From Methanothermobacter sp. (lineage in GTDB: Archaea > Methanobacteriota > Methanobacteria > Methanobacteriales > DSM-23052): a stretch of DNA of 64,000 bases. Shown here in pieces: positions 8,399 through 18,152 of this stretch; positions within the stretch are counted from its first letter, which is position 1, and the number at the start of each line of letters is the position of its first letter. The position numbers were made by a program, and so were the translations under genes. A model generated the notes under the pieces. That model was given only the letters and a program-made list of their open reading frames with translations, did no database searches and was not told the DNA's origin. The stretch spans positions 451,267 through 515,266 of the forward strand of contig JASFYN010000001.1 in NCBI GenBank assembly GCA_030055615.1. The letters run 5' to 3'.

Positions 8399-8544
8399 TA
8401 GTATCTATATTATATAACATACTAATATATAAATCTAAAGAATAGGCCAGCGCCAATCCCATAGTTGGACTATAAACTTTAAATATCCCTTCAGTTAATA
8501 GAGAAAATTAGGGAAAAGATAATAAATTTTTGGAGGAAAATAAG

Positions 8545-8835
8545 GTGGCGAAGGGGCTTATTAGGATCGTTTTGGACATACTAAAACCCCATGATCCTAT
8601 AATCCCATATTACGCGATATACTTAAGCGAGCTTAAAGGTGTTGAGGGTGTTAACATAACCCTCATGGAAATTGACAAGGAGACAGAGAACATTAAAGTA
8701 ACTATACAAGGGAACGACTTAGATTTTGAGGAGATAACAGAGGCCATTGAAAAGTATGGTGGATCAATACACAGTGTAGATGAGGTAGTGGCCGGTAAAA
8801 TCATGGTGGAAGAGGTTACAACACCACAGGATTGA
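8545..8835 (+). CDS. DUF211 family protein
   Basis: A 96-residue protein of the archaeal DUF211 family, with a ferredoxin-like alpha-beta pattern (GLIRIVLDILKPHDP at the start; GVNITLMEIDKETENIKVTI in the middle). Family members form ring-like oligomers; the function is not established. The start is GTG at 8545, because GGAGG at 8532-8536 lies nine bases upstream; an in-frame TTG at 8530 overlaps the ribosome-binding site itself. It is followed by the RraA-like gene after 4 bases. Confidence 0.85.
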   Translation: MAKGLIRIVLDILKPHDPIIPYYAIYLSELKGVEGVNITLMEIDKETENIKVTIQGNDLDFEEITEAIEKYGGSIHSVDEVVAGKIMVEEVTTPQD

Positions 8836-8839
8836 TCCT

Positions 8840-9493
8840 ATGAAGATAGAGGGTAAGATATCACCTAAGAAACTTCTTGAAAATTTTACTGGTGAAAAGG
8901 CTCCCCTTTTTAGATTTTCAACACCTCAAATTTCTGATGCTCTTCATGAGATCTCTGGTTATAATGGTGCTATACATTCCTTGAGGCCATTGAATAATAG
9001 GAAAATCTTTGGACCTATAGTAACGGCGAAGACAAAAGATTATGATTGGGGGACGTCAGTTAAGGCCATTGACCATGCAAGTAAATCAGAGGTTATATTT
9101 ATAATGGCTGAGGGAGATGATAATGCAGTGTGGGGTGAATTAACATCTAAAACTGCTGAGAAAAAGAAGATTGCTGGTACGATCATATATGGGGCTTGTA
9201 GGGATCTTGATGCTATCAGTAAATTGGATTTTCCTGTTTTTTCAAAGAAGGTTGTCCCAAATGCTGGGAAACCTCTAGCCTTGGGTGAGGTGAATATTGA
9301 ATTGGAATGTGAAGGTGTGAAGGTCAGGCCTGGTGATTATGTTTTTGGTGATGATTCTGGTATAGTGATAGTCCCCCAAGAACTCCTAGATATTGTGATG
9401 GAAAGGGCTTTAAGGATAAAGGATAAGGAATCTGATATAAGAAGGCGAATAGAGGATGGAGTTCCACTTTCAAAGATCCTTGGTTTGAAATAG
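8840..9493 (+). CDS. RraA / HMG-aldolase family protein
   Basis: A 217-residue protein of the RraA-like family (formerly annotated as dimethylmenaquinone methyltransferase). The conserved core includes GACRDLDAI, the G-x-x-R-D-x-x-D/E signature that binds Mg and substrate in 4-hydroxy-4-methyl-2-oxoglutarate/CHA aldolases. In methanogens related domains are sometimes fused to hexulose-6-phosphate synthase; here it stands alone. The substrate cannot be assigned. It is transcribed between DUF211 and the flippase-like gene. Confidence 0.82.
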   Translation: MKIEGKISPKKLLENFTGEKAPLFRFSTPQISDALHEISGYNGAIHSLRPLNNRKIFGPIVTAKTKDYDWGTSVKAIDHASKSEVIFIMAEGDDNAVWGELTSKTAEKKKIAGTIIYGACRDLDAISKLDFPVFSKKVVPNAGKPLALGEVNIELECEGVKVRPGDYVFGDDSGIVIVPQELLDIVMERALRIKDKESDIRRRIEDGVPLSKILGLK

Positions 9494-9514
9494 CCCTCAT
9501 GGGAAGTTTAGAGG

Positions 9515-10603
9515 ATGGAAGAGGGTCAAAGCATTTTTGATTACATAAGAGAGCATAAAAAGACGATTATATTATCATTTTTGGTTGTTGCGATTTTAAT
9601 ATTCATTCTAGGTTTATTTGCCGGTTTTGAGGGGATACTTTTTGCCTTGGAGGGGACTGATCCGTATTTTTTGGTTTTGAATTTTGTGTTTGAGGGCATG
9701 ATACTTGTTTTGTGGACTTTTCGTTGGCGGTTGATACTTAACCTTGTGGATGAGTCTCCTAAATTTTCTTCTTTATTTCTCATGTTACTTGCAAGCATTT
9801 TTGGAAATAATATAACACCAGGGGCTGCTGGGGGTGAACCTTTGAGGGCTTATCTTCTCTTTGAACTTAGAGGAACGCCTTTTGAGGTAGGTTTCGCGTC
9901 CTCAACTGCGGATAGAGTGTTTGAATTCATGCCATTTGCTATAATATCTTTACTTTCAGCTATTCTTATCATGACATGGGAAGTTTCTATTTGGACTCGT
10001 TTCATAGTGAGTTTCCTTATAATATTTACCATAGTAGTTTTTTCAGTGGCGATTTATGCTGGAGCTAGGCGGGATGTAGCCCAGAGGATAGTTTTGGGTA
10101 TAATGAAGTCTGTTTTACCCTTCATTAGGAATATAACTCATAGAAGGTTTGAATTTGGAAATTTGAGGGATAGGATAATTTTTTACGTTAACAGGTTTAG
10201 TAGTGGATTTTCAATGGCGTTAACTGACAGGAAGGTGTTAGTAATAGGTTTTTTAATTTCCTTGATTATGTGGTTTTTCGATTTAACCCGTATTTATATC
10301 TGTTTTCGGACTATTGGTGTGGAGCCTCCAATAGCTCCATTGATTATAATTTACACTGTGGGGATTCTAATATCGCTTTTACCATTACTTCCAGGTTCCC
10401 TTGGGTTGAGAGAGGGTATAATCGTCGCCCTTTTTACAGTTACTGGGATATCAGCGGATCATGTGATGGCAGCAAGTGTTATTGATAGGTTGGCCAGTTA
10501 CATAACCCCAACTTTCTTCGGTTTTCTCGCCGCGATATATTATGGGAGAATTATCATAAGAAATCATCAAAAGAATCTGAAAGAGAAGATATACAAACTT
10601 TGA
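9515..10603 (+). CDS. UPF0104/flippase-like integral membrane protein
   Basis: A 362-residue protein with about eight transmembrane segments. Motifs GAAGGEPLRAYLL (about residues 109-121), STADRVFEF, and PGSLGLREG near residue 294 are the signature of the lysylphosphatidylglycerol synthetase TM/UPF0104 family, to which the archaeal glycosylation protein AglD's membrane domain belongs. A role in lipid-linked sugar handling is possible. It is the last gene of the DUF211 group, and the gar1-tfb promoter follows. Confidence 0.8.
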   Translation: MEEGQSIFDYIREHKKTIILSFLVVAILIFILGLFAGFEGILFALEGTDPYFLVLNFVFEGMILVLWTFRWRLILNLVDESPKFSSLFLMLLASIFGNNITPGAAGGEPLRAYLLFELRGTPFEVGFASSTADRVFEFMPFAIISLLSAILIMTWEVSIWTRFIVSFLIIFTIVVFSVAIYAGARRDVAQRIVLGIMKSVLPFIRNITHRRFEFGNLRDRIIFYVNRFSSGFSMALTDRKVLVIGFLISLIMWFFDLTRIYICFRTIGVEPPIAPLIIIYTVGILISLLPLLPGSLGLREGIIVALFTVTGISADHVMAASVIDRLASYITPTFFGFLAAIYYGRIIIRNHQKNLKEKIYKL

Positions 10604-10623
10604 GGGGCTCCCTTTAAAAAGTT

Positions 10624-10677
10624 ACCGAAAAGTTTATATATAACCACCTTGAAGATATAATATATAAAATTTTCGGT
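10624..10677. promoter_or_regulatory. Facing BRE-TATA modules upstream of gar1-tfb
   Basis: The plus strand carries ACCGAAAAGTTTATATA at 10624-10640, an ideal BRE plus TATA box, with a start expected near 10660 and the gar1 ATG at 10684. The minus strand carries ACCGAAAATTTTATATA, matching at 16 of 17 positions, on plus coordinates 10661-10677. The two modules face each other across 20 bases, and the second sits on the expected start of the first. TBP-TFB bound to the reverse module would compete with transcription of gar1-tfb. Confidence 0.7.
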
Positions 10678-10683
10678 TATATT

Positions 10684-10953
10684 ATGAGAGTGCTTGGGAA
10701 GATTTCACACATTTCTAACCGAGGTAATATCATAGCACGTTCGAAGAGCACACCACCCTTTAGAGCCAAGGTCTTCACATCAGAGGGACAATTAATTGGT
10801 AAAGTCCAGGATATCTTCGGCCCGACAAAAATGCCATATATTTTAATAAAACCAATTCGTGCAATAAATTCGAAAAAATTTGAGAAACGAGTTGGAGAAA
10901 CCTTATTTATAGAGAGAGAATGGGGGCGAAAAAAACGAAAAAGGAAAAAATGA
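10684..10953 (+). CDS. gar1: H/ACA RNP protein Gar1
   Basis: An 89-residue Gar1 homologue: a six-stranded RNA-guided pseudouridylation cofactor with [20 protein letters not shown] (about residues 30-49), the typical hydrophobic-Gly turn, and a basic C-terminal tail (RKKRKRKK). Gar1 works with Cbf5, Nop10 and L7Ae on rRNA pseudouridylation. Its TGA overlaps the ATG of tfb, so the two are translationally coupled. Confidence 0.93.
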   Translation: MRVLGKISHISNRGNIIARSKSTPPFRAKVFTSEGQLIGKVQDIFGPTKMPYILIKPIRAINSKKFEKRVGETLFIEREWGRKKRKRKK

Positions 10954-11888
10954 AAATGAAAAGGGAGATTTCAGAGATTGAAAAGGAAACAAGATGCCCA
11001 GAATGCGGATCCGAGGACCTTAGAGGAGACTATGAAAGAGCCGAGATAGTATGCGGAAAATGTGGACTTGTCATAGATGATAACCTCCTAGATATGGGCC
11101 CAGAATGGAGAGCATTCGACCATGAACAACGCGACAAACGCACAAGGGTAGGAGCACCTCTAACCTATACAATACACGATAAGGGCCTATCAACAATGAT
11201 AGATTGGAGAAACAAGGACATTTATGGTAGAGACATACCAGCAAGGAACAGGGCTCAATGGTACAGGTTAAGAAAATGGCAGAGAAAAATCAGGATTTCT
11301 GGCGCTACAGAGAGAAACTTAGCATATGCTCTGAGCGAATTAGATCGTGATTCCTCAAATCTTGGACTCCCAAGGAGCGTGAGGGAAGCTGCATCAATGA
11401 TATATAGGAAGGCGGTTGAAAACAAACTTATAAGGGGCAGAAGTATCGAAGGAGTTGTTGCAGCATCACTTTATGCCGCATGTAGAAGATGCAACGTTCC
11501 AAGGACACTCGACGAGATCGCGGAGATCTCAAGGGTAAGTAAAAAAGAAGTCGGCCGCACTTACAGGTTCCTAACACGTGAATTAAACATTAAATTGCCT
11601 CCAACATCACCTGTAGATTATGTGCCAAGATTCGCAACAGAATTAGGATTATCAGGGGAAGTCCAATCAAAGGCCATCGAAATAATCGAAAAGGCCATGG
11701 AAAAGGGTCTGACATCTGGTAGAGGCCCAACTGGGGTTGCTGCAGCGGCACTTTACATAGCATCAGTACTCCTTGGTGAAAGGAAAACCCAGAGGGATGT
11801 TGCAGAAGTTGCAGGTGTAACAGAGGTAACAATAAGAAACAGGTATAAAGAATTGACAGAACAGTTAGATATGGGTGTAACATTGTAA
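10950..11888 (+). CDS. tfb: Transcription initiation factor TFB
   Basis: A 312-residue archaeal TFB. An N-terminal zinc ribbon (CPECGSEDL ... CGKCGLVI) and B-finger region ([16 protein letters not shown]) are followed by two cyclin-like repeats (from about residues 110 and 210) with an HTH for the BRE ([20 protein letters not shown]). It recruits RNA polymerase to TBP-bound promoters. ATG 10950 is preferred because it forms an ATGA overlap with gar1 and follows AAGGA; an ATG 30 bases earlier lies inside the Gar1 tail region. The facing BRE-TATA pair upstream suggests autoregulation. Confidence 0.96.
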   Translation: MKMKREISEIEKETRCPECGSEDLRGDYERAEIVCGKCGLVIDDNLLDMGPEWRAFDHEQRDKRTRVGAPLTYTIHDKGLSTMIDWRNKDIYGRDIPARNRAQWYRLRKWQRKIRISGATERNLAYALSELDRDSSNLGLPRSVREAASMIYRKAVENKLIRGRSIEGVVAASLYAACRRCNVPRTLDEIAEISRVSKKEVGRTYRFLTRELNIKLPPTSPVDYVPRFATELGLSGEVQSKAIEIIEKAMEKGLTSGRGPTGVAAAALYIASVLLGERKTQRDVAEVAGVTEVTIRNRYKELTEQLDMGVTL

Positions 11889-11894
11889 AAAATC

Positions 11895-13649
11895 TTATGA
11901 GAGTTTTTCAATAGTCCTTTTAAGTTCTTCTATGAGGGCCATGTTATCTCCGCCTTCATATTTTTCTAAATTTTTTCTATATATTGGTAGTTTTTTTAGG
12001 AATGTTTCAATTGATTTTTTATCTGCTTCCTCGTGGAATTCGCCATAGCCTAGTTTTTCAAGATAGAATGCGTTAAGAATTTGTTCAAATTGTCCTTTGA
12101 CAGGGACGCTATAGACTGGTTTTTTAAGGTAGAGGGCTTCGCTTATAAGTGTGAATCCTCCATTGGTGATCACCGCAGCGGCTGATTCGAGGTCTTTGAA
12201 GAATTCATCCTCATTAAATTTTCTGAAATATAAATTATCATCGATTTTATCCTTGTCGAAACCATATATGATAAATTTCCTATTGATTTTTTTAAGAGTT
12301 TTTAGTAATCTGATATTGGTTTTGCTTGTCTGATAGACGAATATATGGTCTCCATAGTACGGTTTTAGATTCATTATCTTTTTTCTTAGGATTGGTGGGA
12401 ACATAACGACTTTTTCAGGGTCTTTGATCTTGGGGAAGAAATAGCTCGTTATAATATAACGTTTTGGTCTTATTATAAATGATCTTATAACGGCTTCGGC
12501 TTTCAGCTTATCTTTTCTGTATTTTTTTGGGTATTCTATGTTACATTGGGTTATTACATGCATGTTGTCCACGCTTATGAGGGGTATCCTTAATATGTTG
12601 CTTATGAGACTTGCATAGAATTCAAAATCAGATACTACAACATCTGGTTTGAAATCCCGGGCCATTCTGTATAATAATCTTAGGTTTTCTTTAAGGTCCC
12701 TGGGGAATGTTTTCATGGCTTTTAGAAAAGTTTTAAGGTCTTTGACTTCATTATTTTCATATACTGTGTTGAAACCGTATATTTCATGGACATTTTCGAA
12801 TCTTTCTTTGAGGTATTTGTATGCTCGGTCACTTGCGAATATTAAAACGTCATAGTCTTTGACAAGTTCTTCTAGTATTACGCCACTTCTGATGGCATGG
12901 CCCATACCCTCTCCACATACTGAGTATAGGATCCTTTTTCGTTTTTTTGTGGAATGTCCGAAGGTGTAATTTAATTCCGAAGCGCTTAACTTTTTACCTA
13001 AAAAATCGCAGATCGTGCTTTTGGTGTATTTGAATGCTAGGTTTTTTAATCCTTCTTTTTCAAGTCTTCTTATGGATACTAGTAGGCGGGGTTTTCTCAA
13101 GACTTTGAATTTGCTTATTCTTCCTATTCTTTCTATGTAATCTGTGTCCTCACCGAAGTCTAGTGATTCATCGAAACCTCCAACTTTATCGTGAAGTTTT
13201 TTACGTGTTAATATGCCACAGCAGCCGGCTCCATGGGGTTTTATAGATTCTGTGAGTATCATGAATCTATTCGCGAACTCGTGGAGTATTTTGTCCCTTT
13301 TTCTGGTTGATAGTGGTATCATTTGGGTTATGGCTATGCCAAGGTTTTCGCTTTCGAATTCTTTGATTGCGTCTTTAAGATAGCCTTCAGTTAGAACAAC
13401 ATCGGCATCGAGGAATAATAGGAGCTCCCCTTGGGCTATTTTAGCACCATTGTTCCTACCTTCCGCGGGTAAACCTCCTTCAACGATTTTACACCCGTAC
13501 ATTTCAGCTATTTCCCTGGTTTTGTCTGTTGAATTGGCATCGGCGACTATGATTTCATAATCCTTGAAGTCTTGATTTTTTATGCTTTCAAGAAGTCTTG
13601 GAAGGTATTCTTCTTCGTTATATGTGGGTATGATTATAGTGAGTTTCAT
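11895..13649 (-). CDS. Fused GT2 and MurG/GT28-like glycosyltransferase
   Basis: A 584-residue protein with two glycosyltransferase units. Residues 1 to about 235 form a GT-A (family 2) domain: TIIIPTYNEEEYLPRLLES at the start and the DxD-like FLDADVVL. From about residue 255 a GT-B domain of the MJ1255/GT28-like family begins (LYSVCGEGMGHAIRSG) and ends with a sugar-nucleotide loop (TNGGFTLISEALYLKKP). The start at ATG 13649 follows AGGTGA; an in-frame upstream extension is not credible. The gene upstream encodes a polytopic membrane protein (5-base gap). Cell-envelope glycan or glycolipid synthesis is likely. Confidence 0.85.
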   Translation of the reverse strand: MKLTIIIPTYNEEEYLPRLLESIKNQDFKDYEIIVADANSTDKTREIAEMYGCKIVEGGLPAEGRNNGAKIAQGELLLFLDADVVLTEGYLKDAIKEFESENLGIAITQMIPLSTRKRDKILHEFANRFMILTESIKPHGAGCCGILTRKKLHDKVGGFDESLDFGEDTDYIERIGRISKFKVLRKPRLLVSIRRLEKEGLKNLAFKYTKSTICDFLGKKLSASELNYTFGHSTKKRKRILYSVCGEGMGHAIRSGVILEELVKDYDVLIFASDRAYKYLKERFENVHEIYGFNTVYENNEVKDLKTFLKAMKTFPRDLKENLRLLYRMARDFKPDVVVSDFEFYASLISNILRIPLISVDNMHVITQCNIEYPKKYRKDKLKAEAVIRSFIIRPKRYIITSYFFPKIKDPEKVVMFPPILRKKIMNLKPYYGDHIFVYQTSKTNIRLLKTLKKINRKFIIYGFDKDKIDDNLYFRKFNEDEFFKDLESAAAVITNGGFTLISEALYLKKPVYSVPVKGQFEQILNAFYLEKLGYGEFHEEADKKSIETFLKKLPIYRKNLEKYEGGDNMALIEELKRTIEKLS

Positions 13650-13654
13650 CCACA

Positions 13655-14611
13655 TCACCTGAAAAATGAGTAGAAGTTCCATGTGATGAAGAAACCTTGA
13701 CACTCACCATCAATGGCGGTTATAAGCCTGTTTATTAGGTTAATTTCATTGTAGTCTGATGATAATTTTATTATCATCTTATTATCCACTTTTTCACTTG
13801 AAAGTACTTTAAAGCCTTCCAAGTTTATATTTTCCCTTGGTTGGAGTATAGTTACTTCATAGTATTCTGGTGTTGATAACATTAAACCTATTATTATCCT
13901 TAGGATTATAAGTGATGCTATGATTATAGAGGGGTTTATAAGGTTTCTTGGGGAAAATGGGACTTTCAAGGCCCTCATACCTAGCATCCCTGAAAGGCCT
14001 ACCATTGCTGGTGTGGAGAAAAGACCACCATCTATTATACCTATTATAGTTGTGGTTATCGCGAATATCAGTATTATCCTATGGAAGTCTCGGCGGTCTC
14101 CCAATGAAAGAAGGCCGAAAATATAAATGAGAGGCAGATTTATAAGCAGCCAGGGGAGTAGAAATGGTGGGGTATATTTTGCGAGGGATGATGCAGTGTG
14201 TATGTGGGTGGGGGCTATTAGTTTTGTGAGGGGGCTTAGGGATGCCTTGGGGAGGTGACTGTGTGTTATACTCGTTGTAGCTGCGGGGTTAAAGGCTACG
14301 AATGTTGTGTACGGGTTTATGCCTATTTTAATTCTAATTAGGAATTCTGTTATAATTATTATGAGGTAAGTTAAAGTGGTTAATATTATTGTTATGAGCA
14401 GATAAAAATTTTTATTTTTTCCATGGTTAATATAAGGGCTTAAAATTAACATGCTCCCCATTAGGAGGAATAATATGATGTCTTTTCCCTCTGAGGACCC
14501 CATGAGGAATATGTGGGTAAAAGGGGTTATGATGGGATCTAAGATGTCACTTATAAGCAATATTATCCCTATTATCATGAATATTATGCCTGTGATTCTC
14601 AAACGGTTCAT
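13655..14611 (-). CDS. Polytopic membrane protein, unknown
   Basis: About 318 residues with eight or so hydrophobic helices in two groups, and a soluble C-terminal tail of about 75 residues (starting near YYEVTILQPRENINLEG) that may form a small alpha-beta domain. A stretch rich in Thr, Ser, His and Ala (SITHSHLPKASLSPLTKLIA) suggests an external loop. I do not recognise the family. It directly precedes the fused glycosyltransferase, suggesting joint work on a lipid-linked or wall glycan. ATG 14611 is chosen; TTG 14644 is possible. A TATA-like sequence lies near 14677-14688. Confidence 0.7.
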   Translation of the reverse strand: MNRLRITGIIFMIIGIILLISDILDPIITPFTHIFLMGSSEGKDIILFLLMGSMLILSPYINHGKNKNFYLLITIILTTLTYLIIIITEFLIRIKIGINPYTTFVAFNPAATTSITHSHLPKASLSPLTKLIAPTHIHTASSLAKYTPPFLLPWLLINLPLIYIFGLLSLGDRRDFHRIILIFAITTTIIGIIDGGLFSTPAMVGLSGMLGMRALKVPFSPRNLINPSIIIASLIILRIIIGLMLSTPEYYEVTILQPRENINLEGFKVLSSEKVDNKMIIKLSSDYNEINLINRLITAIDGECQGFFITWNFYSFFR

Positions 14612-14728
14612 CTTAACACGCTCATATAACGTTATGAAGGACAATACTGCCTTTCATAGAATCTACGTGGTGGGGGGATAAAATTATATGAATCATTGGG
14701 GATATATAATGGTAAGTTGGTGGATTAG

Positions 14729-15208
14729 ATGGTATCCAAGAAATGGGCAGGTTTAATATCCATTATCTTAGGTATTATTTTTGTAATATCCCCAGTGGGG
14801 GGTGTGAATGCTATTAGCATGTTTTCAGGTATAATTTTGGCTTTGATTGGGGTTTGGATGATTTTAAACGCGTTAAAGGAAAGATATTATAGGAGACTTT
14901 CTCTTTTATGGCTCATCTTCGCGGTCTTGTTAATCTTTGTGGGAGTCTTGTTAGCGTTCCAAATAATCCTAATAAGTGCCTTTGCAGGTTTCTGGTTATA
15001 TGTTACAGGTTTGCTTTTCATCATAGCCGGTTTTATAGTTGTTTTATCTGCATGGGATGCGCATGTTACAAGGGCTCTTGGGTTTATGGGTATACTTGTC
15101 GGATTGATATATTTTGTTGTGGGCATCCTAGCCCTCGACCCAGTATTCCTAGGGGTGATCGTAGGTATAATCTTGATTATTTATGGTTTTATCATCCTAT
15201 TTTCTTAA
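14729..15208 (+). CDS. Small polytopic membrane protein (HdeD/DUF308-like)
   Basis: 159 residues and about six transmembrane helices arranged as repeated hairpins (SIILGIIFVISPVGG, GIILALIGVWMIL, LLFIIAGFIVVLSA, GILVGLIYFVVGIL). The repeated Gly-rich helix pairs resemble DUF308/HdeD-type proteins. GGTGG precedes the ATG. It stands alone on the plus strand, and its last 12 bases overlap the end of the convergent zinc-ribbon gene. No function can be assigned. Confidence 0.75.
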   Translation: MVSKKWAGLISIILGIIFVISPVGGVNAISMFSGIILALIGVWMILNALKERYYRRLSLLWLIFAVLLIFVGVLLAFQIILISAFAGFWLYVTGLLFIIAGFIVVLSAWDAHVTRALGFMGILVGLIYFVVGILALDPVFLGVIVGIILIIYGFIILFS

Positions 15209-15385
15209 TACTACGAACAGCCAGACTACGATGAATATTACTAGTACAATATAGAATATGAGTCTTGTCCTCATGATCCTTTGCTGGTTTTTTAAAAGAA
15301 CCTCTGCACATTTTTTTGAACATGTTCTTTCATCTAATGGTATGGGGTTCCCACAAATTGGACAATGTTTATGCGGTTCTACCAT
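15197..15385 (-). CDS. DUF2116 zinc-ribbon membrane-anchored protein
   Basis: 62 residues: an N-terminal zinc ribbon (HCPICGNPIP ... CSKKC) followed by one C-terminal transmembrane helix (RLIFYIVLVIFIVVWLFVVL). This is the DUF2116 architecture found in methanogens. GGGAGGATT precedes the ATG. It follows pyrH by 22 bases and is probably in its transcript. The function is unknown. Confidence 0.82.
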   Translation of the reverse strand: MVEPHKHCPICGNPIPLDERTCSKKCAEVLLKNQQRIMRTRLIFYIVLVIFIVVWLFVVLRK

Positions 15386-15407
15386 TATTTAATCCTCCCG
15401 GTTTCTC

Positions 15408-16082
15408 CTATCTTGGGATTATCCTCGTGCCGACCTCACCCTTTAATGCTCTTATGAGGTTCATAGGATCCTTTCCATTTGTTATTATACTTTTGATATT
15501 TGATCTTCTTATAATATGGATTGCTGTTAAGTCAAGGAACTCATAAGTTCCTGCTTTCCAATCTTTATCCTTTAAAAGATTAAGCATTTCAGTTGCTGTT
15601 ATCTCTTTATAAAGGCGGGCATCAGGATACTTCTGAGGATCTTTATCATAGAATCCATCTACTGAGGTTAAGTTGATGAGTATGTCAGCATCCACGAGTT
15701 CAGCAAGTATGGCACCAACTGCATCTGTACTATGGGCAGGTTCTGTACCACCCATAACGAGAATTTTACCTGTCGCGGAATATTCAAGCGCCTCATTAAA
15801 ATTGTGAGGTACCATAGGATAGGCTTTCTCGCCAAGGGCCATTATAAGCATTTTTGCATTGAGTCGTGTGACCTCTATCCCAATATTGTCGCATTGGGCT
15901 TCGTTGGCGCCAAGTTCCCTTGCTAATCTTATATAATCTCTTGCAGGTTGGCCCCCACCTATAACTATGAATATTTTGTTATCATCTTGTAGTGATGTTA
16001 AGATCCTAGCATATTCCTTGAATATTTTTGAATTAAAATTTTCCATTATAATAGATCCGCCTATTGTAATCACTATCTTCAT
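15408..16082 (-). CDS. pyrH: Uridylate kinase PyrH (archaeal type)
   Basis: A 224-residue amino acid kinase-fold protein of the archaeal UMP kinase type: N-terminal [10 protein letters not shown], the glycine loop [13 protein letters not shown], and the nucleotide site [13 protein letters not shown]. It phosphorylates UMP to UDP in pyrimidine nucleotide synthesis. ATG 16082 is preferred, after GGTGGAG; a GTG nine bases earlier is part of that site. It diverges from prf1 across about 100 bases that carry both promoters. Confidence 0.94.
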   Translation of the reverse strand: MKIVITIGGSIIMENFNSKIFKEYARILTSLQDDNKIFIVIGGGQPARDYIRLARELGANEAQCDNIGIEVTRLNAKMLIMALGEKAYPMVPHNFNEALEYSATGKILVMGGTEPAHSTDAVGAILAELVDADILINLTSVDGFYDKDPQKYPDARLYKEITATEMLNLLKDKDWKAGTYEFLDLTAIHIIRRSNIKSIITNGKDPMNLIRALKGEVGTRIIPR

Positions 16083-16190
16083 GGTCTCCACCGTAAATTT
16101 TTATACAAAAATTTTCTACTAGATTATATTATTTGTTGTGGATAATCTAAATTATAGGGATTAAAATTTTTTTAGAAAGGAGTGATTTGT

Positions 16191-17411
16191 TTGGGTAAGG
16201 TATCATCAAAGGAACTTTATGAATTTCGAAGAACTTTGGAGGAGCTCGCGAAAAAGAAGGGTAGGGGTACTGAACTTGTATCGGTATATATACCCCCTGA
16301 TAGGCAGATAAGTGACGTGGCTAAGCATATGAGAGAAGAATTAAGTCAAAGTGCTAATATTAAGAGCAAACAGACGAGAAAGAATGTTCAATCAGCCATA
16401 GAGGTTATAATGCAACGTTTGAAGTTGTTCCCACGCCCGCCAAAGAATGGTCTTGTAATGTTCGTTGGTATGATACCCCGTGGAGGGCCAGGCTCTGAAA
16501 AGATGGAAACATATGTTTTCGAGCCACCAGAACCTATAAAAACTTATATATATCATTGTAATTCCGAATTTTACCTCGAACCCTTGAAGGAGATGTTAGA
16601 AGAGAAGGAAGTTTATGGTTTAGCTGTTCTCGACCGCAAAGAGGCTACGATAGCACTTTTAAAGGGTAAGCGGATTGAAATTTTGAAAACCCTTACAAGT
16701 GGCGTTCCAGGAAAGCACAAGGCTGGGGGCCAGTCACAGCGGAGGTTCGACCGTCTGATAGAATTAGCAGCACACGAATTCCTAAAAAGGATAGGAGATC
16801 ATATGAACGAGGCTTTTTTATCAATCCCCGACCTTAAAGGGATTATTATAGGGGGTCCAGGTCATACTAAGGAGGATTTTGTAAAAGGAGATTATTTACA
16901 CCATGAGATTAAGAAGAAGATCATAACAACAGTTGACACATCCTATACTGGTGAATTTGGTATAAGGGAGGTTATAGACAAATCAATGGATGTTTTAACA
17001 GAGATTGATGTGATGAGGGAGAAAAAATTAGTCCAGAGGTTTCTCAGTGAACTCATAAGTGAGGATGGACTGGCAGCTTATGGTGAAGATGAAGTGAGGA
17101 ATTATCTCCAAATGGGAGCTGTGGAAGTGCTTTTATTATCAGAAGATCTCAGAGCGAAAAGAGCCACTTATCAGTGCCCATCCTGCAATTATAAAATGGA
17201 CTTAACAATAAAAAAGGAAGAAAGTAGGGAGTGTCCCAATTGTAATGATCAAATGAAAATAGTTGATTCCAAGGATCTTATTGATGATCTTGTGGAAATT
17301 GCCGAGACAGTAGGCTCTGAAGTAGAGATAATATCAACTGAAACGGAGGAGGGAATCCAACTTTTAAAAGCCTTTGGTGGTATGGGGGCGATTTTAAGGT
17401 ACAGACCCTAA
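16191..17411 (+). CDS. prf1: Peptide chain release factor aRF1
   Basis: A ~406-residue archaeal/eukaryotic-type class I release factor. Domain 1 carries the NIKS stop-codon motif ([13 protein letters not shown]), domain 2 the GGQ motif ([13 protein letters not shown]), and domain 3 a four-Cys mini zinc ribbon (CPSCNY ... CPNCND). It recognises all three stop codons and triggers peptide release. TTG 16191 is preferred: it lies eight bases after GGAG, whereas the in-frame GTG at 16182 overlaps that ribosome-binding site. T-rich tracts after the stop probably end transcription. Confidence 0.95.
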   Translation: MGKVSSKELYEFRRTLEELAKKKGRGTELVSVYIPPDRQISDVAKHMREELSQSANIKSKQTRKNVQSAIEVIMQRLKLFPRPPKNGLVMFVGMIPRGGPGSEKMETYVFEPPEPIKTYIYHCNSEFYLEPLKEMLEEKEVYGLAVLDRKEATIALLKGKRIEILKTLTSGVPGKHKAGGQSQRRFDRLIELAAHEFLKRIGDHMNEAFLSIPDLKGIIIGGPGHTKEDFVKGDYLHHEIKKKIITTVDTSYTGEFGIREVIDKSMDVLTEIDVMREKKLVQRFLSELISEDGLAAYGEDEVRNYLQMGAVEVLLLSEDLRAKRATYQCPSCNYKMDLTIKKEESRECPNCNDQMKIVDSKDLIDDLVEIAETVGSEVEIISTETEEGIQLLKAFGGMGAILRYRP

Positions 17412-17458
17412 TTTGATGGAAGCCATCTCCACCTCTATCCATAGGATATAAAGGTTAA

Positions 17459-17481
17459 TTTTTTTTGCTGATAGTTTTTTT
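17459..17481 (+). terminator. Oligo-T terminator of prf1
   Basis: T8 at 17459-17466 and T7 at 17475-17481 follow the prf1 stop by about 50 bases. Runs of five or more T on the coding strand are the known archaeal intrinsic termination signal. The convergent PRTase gene ends at 17536. Confidence 0.6.
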
Positions 17482-17535
17482 GTAGGGATTTCTTGCAGTG
17501 GAATACCCAGAAACTTTGTGTGAAGTTATCTTCTT

Positions 17536-18141
17536 TTATCCAAGTCTTTTAACTTTTATAAGTGATGTGACAGGGACTCCATCGACCCTTGAAATGCCTT
17601 TTTTGTCTATAAGTACTGTTACTATAACTGGGGTTGCCTTTTGACTTTTTAATACTTTTACAGCTTCTTTTATGGTCTTGCCACTTGTTATTACGTCATC
17701 TACTATTAGCACTTTCTTATTTTTAACCTTCGCGAAATTGCTGCTTATAGCCCCTTCAGCATCTTTACCTTTTCTATGTTTTATCGGATGGAAAACCGCC
17801 AGTGATATGTCCTTTTTCAACTTTGAGACCATTTCATCAGCCATGAGAGTGGCGAAGGGGATGCCGCTGATCGCTATTCCAACCACCACATCTATTTCCC
17901 CATATTCTAGGGCCATGTCTGCCATGGCAGCTGAAACGTGTCTCATGCGGGTGGAGCTTCCACCAAGGCTCTCCCAGTTTACAGCGAAATCTAATGGAGC
18001 CTTTTTTATAGATTTCACGCTTGTTTGGAGTGTTAACCATCTTGCAGTGTCTTTTGAAACATTTAATTCATCTGCAATTTCCCCAGTGGTGAAGCCCCTT
18101 TTTCGGAGTTCTTGGGCTTTTTTTATGAGTTTTTCTGTCAT
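17536..18141 (-). CDS. gfcR: HTH-PRTase regulator (GfcR/PyrE-like)
   Basis: About 201 residues: an N-terminal helix-turn-helix ([20 protein letters not shown], about residues 16-35) and a phosphoribosyltransferase domain with the PRPP loop [13 protein letters not shown]. This is the archaeal PyrE-like family to which the haloarchaeal regulator GfcR belongs; it is usually regulatory rather than an OPRT enzyme. ATG 18141 follows AAAGGTGTG; the GTG nine bases earlier is within that site. It is the last gene of the long minus-strand operon beginning with pdaD. The name is by family similarity; the ligand is not known here. Confidence 0.8.
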   Translation of the reverse strand: MTEKLIKKAQELRKRGFTTGEIADELNVSKDTARWLTLQTSVKSIKKAPLDFAVNWESLGGSSTRMRHVSAAMADMALEYGEIDVVVGIAISGIPFATLMADEMVSKLKKDISLAVFHPIKHRKGKDAEGAISSNFAKVKNKKVLIVDDVITSGKTIKEAVKVLKSQKATPVIVTVLIDKKGISRVDGVPVTSLIKVKRLG

Positions 18142-18152
18142 TTCACACACCT

